Below, one piece after another: positions 1-5,287 of a DNA stretch of 6,114 nt (positions are counted from its first letter, which is position 1; every line of letters begins with the position of its first letter). Origin of the DNA: Bacteroidota bacterium (GTDB lineage Bacteria > Bacteroidota > Bacteroidia > B-17B0 > Aurantibacillaceae); contig SYEI01000063.1 in NCBI GenBank assembly GCA_005800865.1, positions 1-6,114 on the forward strand. Direction: 5' to 3'. The position numbers were made by a program, and so were the translations under genes. A model generated the notes under the pieces. It saw nothing but the letters and a program-made list of their open reading frames with translations, searched no databases and was not told where the DNA came from.

Positions 1-720
1 CAACACCGTATCTACCATATGTTCCAAAACTTTTGGCCCAGCCAAACTTCCTTCTTTGGTAATATGACCAATCATAAAAACAGGCACATTGGTTTCTTTA
101 GCAAATCGCAAAAACTCAGCGGCACATTCTCGTACTTGACTCACACTCCCAGGACTACTATCAATATAACTTGTATGTATGGTTTGAATAGAATCAATGA
201 TGACTAATTGCGGTTCAACCTTTTCTATTTGGGTAAAAATATTTTGTGTATTGGTTTCTTGCAAAATGAAGCAACTTTCCGTTGTCATCCCAATTCTCTC
301 TGCACGCATTTTAATTTGCTGTTCGCTTTCCTCACCACTAACATACAATACTCTTAAATTTTTTAAGCGTAAAGCCAACTGTAACATTAAGGTAGATTTA
401 CCAATTCCTGGTTCTCCACCAAACAATACTAAACTACCCGGAACAACTCCTCCTCCTAAAACACGTGCTAATTCTTGTCCTGGAACCTGAATACGAGGAT
501 ATTCGGCAATGCCAATTTCTTGTAATAAAATAGATTGATTAGAACGATTGTTTTCGTTTTTATTTGCCGAAAATAATTGCAAACGGTCGTTTTTAGACTC
601 TTTGTGAACGACTTCTTCCACAAGGGTATTCCACTCATTGCAACTATTGCACTTGCCTGCCCACTTAGCGGCTTGTGCGCCGCAACTCTGACAGAAATAA
701 GATGTTTTTGTTTTTGCCAT
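1..720 (-). CDS. radA: DNA repair protein RadA (Sms), N-terminal 240 codons, 3' end outside window
   Basis: RadA is a RecA-like hexameric ATPase that drives branch migration of recombination intermediates in the cytoplasm. The reading frame stays open from the ATG at 720 to base 1, giving 240 residues of a family that is usually about 450-460 residues long, so the KNRFG motif and the Lon-like C-terminal domain are not visible. The N-terminal zinc finger is intact: C10-x2-C13 and C24-x2-C27, followed by the family's NEWNT motif. The Walker A motif GEPGIGKST lies at residues 102-110 and the Walker B strand LVIIDSIQT has its Asp at residue 176. The start is fixed by the zinc finger beginning at residue 10. 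No Shine-Dalgarno sequence is seen, as is usual for Bacteroidota. The gene lies 119 bases after the patatin gene on the same strand, with a hairpin and a dyad between them, so separate transcription is plausible. The assignment is very secure; the truncation is only the window edge. Confidence 0.97.
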   Translation of the reverse strand, partial: MAKTKTSYFCQSCGAQAAKWAGKCNSCNEWNTLVEEVVHKESKNDRLQLFSANKNENNRSNQSILLQEIGIAEYPRIQVPGQELARVLGGGVVPGSLVLFGGEPGIGKSTLMLQLALRLKNLRVLYVSGEESEQQIKMRAERIGMTTESCFILQETNTQNIFTQIEKVEPQLVIIDSIQTIHTSYIDSSPGSVSQVRECAAEFLRFAKETNVPVFMIGHITKEGSLAGPKVLEHMVDTVL

Positions 721-724
721 ACAT

Positions 725-732
725 CAAAATTA
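725..732 (-). promoter_or_regulatory. Weak candidate -7 box before radA
   Basis: Read on the minus strand this is TAATTTTG, a full match to the Bacteroidota -7 consensus TAnnTTTG. It ends only four bases before the radA ATG, so the transcript would be leaderless or nearly so, and no TTTG is found at the expected -33 distance. It may be a chance match in AT-rich sequence. Confidence 0.22.
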
Positions 733-754
733 CGGCAATTAATAGCGATTGATT

Positions 755-769
755 GCTACAATTTGTAGC
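755..769. promoter_or_regulatory. Perfect 7-1-7 dyad upstream of radA (operator-like)
   Basis: The sequence is GCTACAA-T-TTGTAGC: two perfect 7-base inverted arms around a single base. The one-base centre rules out an ordinary hairpin loop without opening two or three pairs, so a dimeric DNA-binding protein site is the more natural reading. It lies 35-49 bases upstream of the radA ATG, where an operator or an activator site would sit. No regulator is recognised; the role is inference. Confidence 0.35.
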
Positions 770-789
770 TATTTGAATTTTTGACAAAG

Positions 790-831
790 GGAACGCGGAT
801 AGCTTCGACTCCGCTCAGCTACCAGCGTTCC
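790..831 (-). repeat. REP-like hairpin between patatin gene and radA
   Basis: Arms at 790-804 and 817-831 are inverted copies. Read as minus-strand RNA they pair over 15 positions with one mismatch and one G-U wobble, leaving a 12-base loop. On the plus strand the wobble becomes an A-C clash, so the fold favours RNA made in the direction of the patatin gene, whose stop codon is 8 bases away. The core GCTTCGACTCCGCTCAGC (802-819) resembles the short GC-richer motif that I recall being dispersed in many copies between genes in Bacteroidota genomes. There is no T-run after the stem, so it is not a classical intrinsic terminator, although it could protect the 3' end or cause attenuation. Confidence 0.6.
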
Positions 832-839
832 ATAAAAGA

Positions 840-1847
840 CTACACCAACTTTAAAGTATTTTGCTTCCCAATATGCTCAAAGTTTTCTGCTATCCAAGCA
901 TCGCAGGCTTTGTAACCAAGGTCTTTTAAATACATCATAAAATCCCAGCTTGTATTTAATTTAGATGATAAATTCAAATCTCCTAATTCGTTATCGGCGC
1001 TAATGTTATGTAAATACACAGGTTTTAATTCGCCATCTAAAGTAATGCCTTTGTTAATTAACTCTTGCTTAAATTGTATTAATCTCAATTCTAGTAATAA
1101 AGAAGAGTTAAAACTTAGCTCATTGACTCTATCTCTAATTTCTTCGATTTTTCCTGGAACTGTTTTAATGTTTTTAGGATTAATCTGAATCAATAAAATG
1201 TCATCTGTTTCTACTGTATTATCAATGAGCGGTTGAATTAATGGATTACCGCTATAACCGCCGTCCCAATAAAACTCGCCATCAATTTCCACAGCATCAT
1301 ACATATAAGGTAAACACGCCGAAGCCAAAATCGCTTTGGCTGTAATTTCTTCGTGACCAAAAATACGTGCTTCACAAGTTTTTACATTGGTAGCACAAAC
1401 AAATAATTTTGGGGGATTTAATTTATGAAGTTCATCAAAATTAATCACCTCATTTAATATTTTTTCTAATGGATTATATTGTAATGGATTTAATTGTTTT
1501 GGCGTAAAGTTTTCGGTACTCATACTAAACAATTTATAGCTTGGAGAAAAATCCATATTACCTGGACTCATCATTTTATCAAACCAACTTGGTTGTAATG
1601 GAGATAATTTTCCAGCCTCCGATATTTTATGCCAAAATTTAACGAGTGTATGTTTCGCTAAATTTTTTCCGCCTTTTTTAAGTCCGTAAACTGTGCAAAC
1701 ACCATTCATGGCTCCTGCGCTAGTTCCACAAACACCATCAATCTCTATGCGTTCGTCGTCTAACAATCTGTCAATTACACCCCATGTATAAGCGCCATGC
1801 GCTCCCCCACCCTGCAAAGCAAGGTCAATCTTTTTAGTTTTTGCCAT
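840..1847 (-). CDS. Patatin-like phospholipase family protein
   Basis: This 335-residue protein carries the full patatin catalytic set. The oxyanion-hole glycine motif GGGAHG is at residues 13-18, the nucleophile elbow GTSAG places Ser43, and the DGG motif places the partner Asp at residue 195, giving the Ser-Asp dyad of patatin and cPLA2-type acyl hydrolases. No signal peptide or membrane segment is seen, because the catalytic fold begins within ten residues of the start; a cytosolic esterase or lipase acting on phospholipid or another acyl ester is therefore likely. The substrate is not predictable. The motif spacing resembles the bacterial patatins that carry a DUF3734-type C-terminal extension, but this is recalled and not verified. 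The start ATG at 1847 is the only one that keeps the glycine motif at the N-terminus. A -7-like box lies 30 bases upstream. It is 101 bases from dnaX and 119 from radA on the same strand, with no obvious functional link to either. Confidence 0.92.
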   Translation of the reverse strand: MAKTKKIDLALQGGGAHGAYTWGVIDRLLDDERIEIDGVCGTSAGAMNGVCTVYGLKKGGKNLAKHTLVKFWHKISEAGKLSPLQPSWFDKMMSPGNMDFSPSYKLFSMSTENFTPKQLNPLQYNPLEKILNEVINFDELHKLNPPKLFVCATNVKTCEARIFGHEEITAKAILASACLPYMYDAVEIDGEFYWDGGYSGNPLIQPLIDNTVETDDILLIQINPKNIKTVPGKIEEIRDRVNELSFNSSLLLELRLIQFKQELINKGITLDGELKPVYLHNISADNELGDLNLSSKLNTSWDFMMYLKDLGYKACDAWIAENFEHIGKQNTLKLV

Positions 1848-1876
1848 ATATAATTGATAACGTAAATTCTTTTGGT

Positions 1877-1884
1877 CAAACTTA
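1877..1884 (-). promoter_or_regulatory. Candidate -7 promoter box for the patatin gene
   Basis: The minus strand reads TAAGTTTG, a full match to the Bacteroidota TAnnTTTG element. Its position would give a leader of about 20-25 bases before the ATG at 1847. A TTG at the -33 distance is not found, so only the -7 half is supported. Confidence 0.4.
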
Positions 1885-1948
1885 CTAAAAATTTATACGC
1901 AGTAATTGTAATTAAGTTGTAGAAAAATTGAAACTTTTTTGTAGAATT

Positions 1949-3664
1949 TTAATATTCAATATCTAAATCGAACCGTTTCTTGAACTCTAATAAGGCTGGA
2001 TTTTTTTCAGCCATCAATTTAAATTTATCAGCTGGTTTGTATGCTTTTACTTCTCCAACAATTTCGGATACTTTAATTTCCAATTGCATTTGCTTGTTAC
2101 TGACTAATTTTCGCAATTCGTCCAACATATCTTGCTTGATGTTCACCAGCATTTCTTTTTGAACCTCATTATTTAATTCAATCACAATGGTTTTATCTTG
2201 GAAACTAATTTTACTCGATGTTAAAGTCGCATACAATTGTTTATTACCACTTTTACTTTTTTCTTCGGCATATTGTTTAACAGCATCTAAAGCCCTTTCA
2301 CTAGTTAATTCAACATCAATTGTTGTTGCTTCTTCTGCCACAATAGTTGCATCAACAGCCAATGCTTGGTTGCGTTGTGCATTATCTTGTAATAAAAATT
2401 GTGATTTAATTTTTAGTTCAGAAAAACCTACAACAGGCTTAGCACTTGTTTGAACAGTTGGTGTTGCTGTAAATTTAGCTACTGGCTGAGCTTGTTCTAT
2501 AGCTTTGGGTTGAGCAGATTGAATTTCAAAACCCGAGTTTAACTCATTTTTTTTTTCCGCATCTTGCGGTGCGGCATTTAAATAACTGATTTGCATCAAA
2601 GCCATTTCTACCTGCAATCGTTGATTTTTGGCAGATTTGTAATGAATGTCGCATTTATTTATTACCGCCAAAGACTTTAACAAAAATGGCGTAGGACACA
2701 ATTGAGCTTGTTCTGCAAAACGTTTTTTTAAGGCTTCGCTTACTTCTAATAACTGTACCGTATATTGATCTTTACTAACTAATAAATTTCTTAAGTGTTC
2801 GCCGAAACCAATAATAAAATTATGCCCGTCAAATCCCTTCTTTAAAATTTCATCAAAGGTTACCATTACCTCTGGTAAACGTCCATTTAAAGACGCATCA
2901 GTTAGTTTAAAATAATATTCATAATCAAGTACATGTAAATTTTCTACAACAGATTTATAGGTTAAATGATTCCCTGTAAAGGTTACCATTTGATCAAAAA
3001 TAGAACATGCATCACGTAAACCACCATCTGCTTTTTGAGAAATGATTTGTAAAGCTTCAGGCTCAAAAGTAATATGCTCTGTATTTGCAATGTATTCTAA
3101 TTGTTCAGTAATATCTTCCGCCTTAATACGATTAAAACTGAATACCTGACAACGAGATAAAATGGTTGGAATAATTTTATGTTTCTCAGTAGTTGCTAAA
3201 ATAAATTTAGCATGTTTTGGCGGCTCTTCTAATGTTTTTAAAAATGCATTAAAAGCAGCATTCGACAACATGTGAACCTCATCAATTACATATACCTTAT
3301 AATCTCCTAATTGCGGTGCAAAACGCACTTGATCTACTAAATTTCTAATATCCTCAACTGAGTTATTAGAAGCAGCATCTAATTCGTAAACATTTAATGA
3401 AGCTCCCGAATTAAACGATAAGCAAGATTCACAAGCATCGCAAGCTTCTCCGTCTGAAGTTAAATTGGTACAGTTAATGGTTTTGGCAAAAATACGGGCA
3501 CAAGTTGTTTTACCAACACCACGCGGACCACAGAACAAATAGGCCTGTGCTATCTTTCCGTTTTTAATAGCTTGTTTTAAAGTATTGGTAATATGGCTCT
3601 GCCCAACTACTGTATTAAAGTGTTGGGGGCGATACTTTCGGGCAGATACTATAAAATCATCCAT
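1949..3664 (-). CDS. dnaX: DNA polymerase III subunit gamma/tau
   Basis: DnaX is the ATPase of the clamp loader that places the sliding clamp on primed DNA. The protein has 571 residues. Domains I-II show the Walker A motif GPRGVGKT (46-53), the zinc-binding cysteines C65, C75, C78 and C81, the Walker B motif DEVH (128-131), the sensor 1 region ATTEKHKI (157-164), the SRC arginine finger motif (170-172) and the sensor 2 motif GGLRD (214-218). The collar domain III ends near residue 365. A Gln/Ala/Thr/Pro-rich linker follows, and then a charged C-terminal region (about 450-571) that corresponds in place to the tau-specific part contacting helicase and polymerase; its sequence is poorly conserved and I cannot show the contacts. 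The start ATG at 3664 gives the typical N-terminus with the SARKYRP motif. A ten-A run at codons 370-373 may direct synthesis of a short gamma form (see the recoding site). Upstream, the gene is divergent from a secreted-protein gene. Confidence 0.98.
   Translation of the reverse strand: MDDFIVSARKYRPQHFNTVVGQSHITNTLKQAIKNGKIAQAYLFCGPRGVGKTTCARIFAKTINCTNLTSDGEACDACESCLSFNSGASLNVYELDAASNNSVEDIRNLVDQVRFAPQLGDYKVYVIDEVHMLSNAAFNAFLKTLEEPPKHAKFILATTEKHKIIPTILSRCQVFSFNRIKAEDITEQLEYIANTEHITFEPEALQIISQKADGGLRDACSIFDQMVTFTGNHLTYKSVVENLHVLDYEYYFKLTDASLNGRLPEVMVTFDEILKKGFDGHNFIIGFGEHLRNLLVSKDQYTVQLLEVSEALKKRFAEQAQLCPTPFLLKSLAVINKCDIHYKSAKNQRLQVEMALMQISYLNAAPQDAEKKNELNSGFEIQSAQPKAIEQAQPVAKFTATPTVQTSAKPVVGFSELKIKSQFLLQDNAQRNQALAVDATIVAEEATTIDVELTSERALDAVKQYAEEKSKSGNKQLYATLTSSKISFQDKTIVIELNNEVQKEMLVNIKQDMLDELRKLVSNKQMQLEIKVSEIVGEVKAYKPADKFKLMAEKNPALLEFKKRFDLDIEY
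2547..2569 (-). other. Probable slippage or frameshift site in dnaX (A10 tract with adjacent hairpin)
   Basis: On the coding (minus) strand, bases 2556 to 2547 are ten consecutive A residues, read in frame as GAA AAA AAA AAT (residues E370 to N373). One extra A in the transcript, or a -1 ribosomal shift, gives GAA AAA AAA AAA UGA and a 373-residue product ending at 2544. One A fewer gives AUG AGU UAA and a 374-residue product ending at 2539. Both products contain the whole ATPase and collar core and lack the tau-specific region. Directly before the tract, CCGCA-AGA-TGCGG (2569 to 2557) forms a perfect 5-bp stem with a 3-base loop. In Thermus thermophilus dnaX a similar A tract makes gamma by transcriptional slippage, and in E. 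coli a shorter A-rich site does so by -1 ribosomal frameshifting. That this one is active is inference. Confidence 0.65.
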
Positions 3665-3737
3665 GTTATTGAGGTAAATTTACTGTTTATATCGCCATAA
3701 AAAAGGTTAAATTATTAACTGTTTGTGAATAAGTCGA

Positions 3738-3745
3738 TATATTTG
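3738..3745 (+). promoter_or_regulatory. Candidate -7 promoter box for the secreted-protein gene
   Basis: The sequence TATATTTG fully matches the Bacteroidota TAnnTTTG element. It would start transcription near 3751 and leave a leader of about 20 bases before the TTG codon at 3771. The only upstream TTTG (3722-3725) is about 12 bases away, shorter than the usual gap to a -33 element, so the upstream half is not supported. Confidence 0.45.
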
Positions 3746-3756
3746 ATTTAATCAAA
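3742..3756. promoter_or_regulatory. Perfect 7-1-7 dyad overlapping the -7 box
   Basis: TTTGATT-T-AATCAAA is a perfect inverted repeat with 7-base arms around one base. It overlaps the last four bases of the candidate -7 element and covers the expected start of transcription, which is where a repressor would sit. The region lies between the divergent dnaX and secreted-protein genes. AT-rich dyads of this size can arise by chance, so this is a candidate only. Confidence 0.35.
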
Positions 3757-3770
3757 AACGACCTCCTTTC

Positions 3771-4466
3771 TTGAAAAACAAGAGTTGTATATTAGTTATT
3801 TCGATAATTTTTTTATCCCTTCAGGGATTTGCCCAAAACGTTATTAAAGGGATTATAACAGAGTCGGATAGTGTTACGCCAATGCCTTTTGTTTATGTAA
3901 TTAACGCATCAAATGGGCATGGACAAATGAGCGATGGAAATGGTAAGTTTTCGATTGTTGCTAGTGATAGAGATTCTATTATTTTTTCGTTTGTAGGATA
4001 TATTCGTTTGAAAATACCAGCATCTAAGCTTTATAAAGGTTTTAAAGAAAGTAAAGTAGTGATGATTGAAACTGCCTACAAACTCAATCAAGTAGTGGTG
4101 AGTGATTTTAAACTAAAGCCTTACGAAAAAGATTACATGAAACGTGTGATTCAAGGATCTAAAACCTCAGTTGTAAATGCCATGGAAAGTCCTATCTCGG
4201 CGCTATATATGCAATTTAGTCAGAAAGGGAAAGAACAACGCAAATTGGCGGCTATTTTTGAAGAGATTTTTATCCAAGAAGCTGTAGCTAAAAAATTTAA
4301 TGCCGAAACCTTAAGAAAATTAACTGGCGATGACACTATTGATTTTGAGAGATTCAGAAAATATTGTTATTATTTAAGTAACGATTACATCATTAATCAT
4401 GACGGGTACGACTTATACTACCGTGTAATGGACTGTTACTATCGTTGGAAAGACGAGAAAAGATAA
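3771..4466 (+). CDS. Secreted protein with CarboxypepD_reg-like N-terminal domain, function unknown
   Basis: The 231-residue product begins at a TTG codon. An in-frame stop at 3744-3746 and the lack of any ATG or GTG in between leave this as the best start, and it gives a textbook signal peptide: the MKNK basic end, a hydrophobic stretch to about residue 18, and a probable signal peptidase I cut in GFA-QN near residue 22. Residues about 23-110 fit the carboxypeptidase-regulatory-like beta-sandwich common in Bacteroidota (VIKGIITESDS, then PMPFVYVIN, and DGNGKFSI followed by SFVGY). The domain usually precedes a TonB-dependent receptor barrel, but here none follows. Instead residues about 115-231 form a mainly helical, charged tail rich in Tyr (FRKYCYYLSNDYI), which I do not recognise by name. 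No lipobox, T9SS sorting domain or membrane anchor is seen, so a periplasmic location is likely. The gene is monocistronic, divergent from dnaX and convergent with purN. Confidence 0.85.
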   Translation: MKNKSCILVISIIFLSLQGFAQNVIKGIITESDSVTPMPFVYVINASNGHGQMSDGNGKFSIVASDRDSIIFSFVGYIRLKIPASKLYKGFKESKVVMIETAYKLNQVVVSDFKLKPYEKDYMKRVIQGSKTSVVNAMESPISALYMQFSQKGKEQRKLAAIFEEIFIQEAVAKKFNAETLRKLTGDDTIDFERFRKYCYYLSNDYIINHDGYDLYYRVMDCYYRWKDEKR

Positions 4467-4480
4467 CTTTTCAATAAAAA

Positions 4481-4620
4481 TTAACCACATAGAAACATAG
4501 AAAGGGAGTATCAGTTCAGGATAGAAAACTTTGTTTTACCATAGAATCCTATGTAACAGCAAAGCTGTCTAGCTAATCCTTTAACCTAAATTCCAAAAAT
4601 CTATGTGTCTATGTGGTTAA
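4481..4620. repeat. 140-bp MITE-like element with 20-bp terminal inverted repeats
   Basis: The left end (4481-4500, TTAACCACATAG followed by AAACATAG) and the right end (4601-4620) are inverted copies matching at 19 of 20 positions; the one difference pairs 4494 with 4607. The element begins and ends with TTAA and is flanked by A-runs on both sides, so a target duplication cannot be read with confidence. Inside are two further hairpins: CATAG-AATC-CTATG (4540-4553) near the centre and ACAGC-AAA-GCTGT (4556-4568). The pentamer CATAG or its complement occurs six times, arranged nearly symmetrically. There is no coding capacity. It fills the gap between two convergent genes, so it may also end transcription; read as minus-strand RNA the closing stem is followed by five U residues. 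A non-autonomous mobile repeat is inferred. Confidence 0.65.
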
Positions 4621-4638
4621 AAAACCAGATACATAAAA

Positions 4639-5208
4639 CTAAGATCCAATAATTTTCTCAATCGCTTTGGGCAAATACTCAAACTCTAGTTTTCTGATTT
4701 TCGCAGCTAATGTTTCAGGGCTATCATTTTCATTTACATCACATGTTGCTTGTAAAATAATTTCGCCTTTATCATACTCTTCATTTACATAATGAATCGT
4801 AATGCCACTTTCTGATTCTTTGTTTTCGATAACGGATTTATGTACGTTCATACCATACATTCCTTTCCCGCCATACTTTGGCAATAATGAAGGATGAATA
4901 TTAATGATTTGATTTGGGAAAGCTTTAACGAATGCTTCTGGAATTTTTAATAAAAAGCCAGCTAAAACAATAATGTCAATTTTTTCGGTTTGTAAAAATT
5001 CAATGATTTGAGAAGTATATTCTTGTAGTGCGGTTTTACTAATTATTTGTACATTTTTTTTATACTTCTCTGCTCTAGCAACCACGCCAGCGGTATCAGA
5101 ATTAGTAACTACCAATTTTATTTTTACTCTTTTATCATTACTAAAATAGTTAAATAAATTTTCGGCATTAGTTCCTTCTCCAGAAGCAAATATGGCAACA
5201 TTCTTCAT
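4639..5208 (-). CDS. purN: Phosphoribosylglycinamide formyltransferase (GART)
   Basis: PurN transfers a formyl group from 10-formyltetrahydrofolate to glycinamide ribonucleotide, the third step of purine synthesis, in the cytosol. Starting at the ATG at 5208 the protein has 189 residues, a normal length. Motifs seen are the N-terminal phosphate-binding loop FASGEGTN, the folate-site segment VLAGFLLKIP, and the signature INIHPSLLPKYGGKGMYG. The catalytic triad is Asn103, His105 and Asp146, the last in EEYDKGE, matching Asn106, His108 and Asp144 of the E. coli enzyme. An in-frame GTG at 5214 would add two residues (191 in total); I prefer the ATG because the family normally starts MKNVAIFASG-like, with the first beta strand at once. 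No Shine-Dalgarno sequence is seen. A strong terminator lies about 30-60 bases upstream, so the gene must have its own promoter in that short gap; TAAAATTG (5229 to 5222) is only a one-mismatch -7 match. Confidence 0.97.
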   Translation of the reverse strand: MKNVAIFASGEGTNAENLFNYFSNDKRVKIKLVVTNSDTAGVVARAEKYKKNVQIISKTALQEYTSQIIEFLQTEKIDIIVLAGFLLKIPEAFVKAFPNQIINIHPSLLPKYGGKGMYGMNVHKSVIENKESESGITIHYVNEEYDKGEIILQATCDVNENDSPETLAAKIRKLEFEYLPKAIEKIIGS

Positions 5209-5238
5209 TGGCACGAAAATACAATTTTATCCAAACAA

Positions 5239-5266
5239 AAACGCCGTTAATTTCTTAACGGCGTTT
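5239..5266 (-). terminator. Rho-independent terminator after the T9SS-cargo gene
   Basis: A perfect 12-bp stem (5239-5250 with 5255-5266) closes a 4-base loop. In minus-strand RNA the loop reads GAAA, a stable GNRA tetraloop, the stem core is GCCGTTAA with TTAACGGC, and the stem runs into a U-rich tail (GTTTTTGTTTGG). It begins 21 bases past the stop codon of the PKD/T9SS gene and before purN, so it ends that upstream transcript. The plus strand also has a T-rich tail (TTTAATTTTTTATTT), so it could work in both directions. Confidence 0.88.
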
Positions 5267-5287
5267 AATTTTTTATTTCATCAAAGA

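Noticed and set aside
197..490. Plus-strand open frames within 19-768
   Set aside because: They lie antisense to radA, whose zinc finger and Walker motifs are intact on the minus strand, and they show no recognisable protein features.
708..1847. Shared MAKTK start of radA and the patatin gene as a sign of duplication
   Set aside because: The similarity stops after five residues and the upstream sequences differ; lysine-rich starts are common in AT-rich genomes.
1918..1948. Possible terminator after dnaX (A-run and T-run around GTTTC)
   Set aside because: The stem would be almost only A-T pairs with no GC core, and the TTGTAGAA copies are direct rather than inverted repeats.
1980..2453. Plus-strand open frames antisense to the dnaX C-terminal region
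   Set aside because: Composition is that of a reversed Lys/Glu/Gln-rich linker, there are no motifs, and dnaX is continuous here.
3675..3682. TAAATTTA as a -7 box for dnaX
   Set aside because: It misses the final G of TAnnTTTG, lies only 11 bases from the ATG and has no -33 partner; it is also a self-complementary AT octamer common by chance.
3761..3768. ACCTCCTT as a ribosome binding site for the gene at 3771
   Set aside because: It is the complement of a Shine-Dalgarno sequence on this strand, so it cannot pair with the 16S rRNA tail; on the other strand it is about 100 bases from dnaX and not at a start codon.
3909..4091. Minus-strand 60-codon frame inside the secreted-protein gene
   Set aside because: Shadow of the plus-strand gene with the carboxypeptidase-like domain; no independent support.
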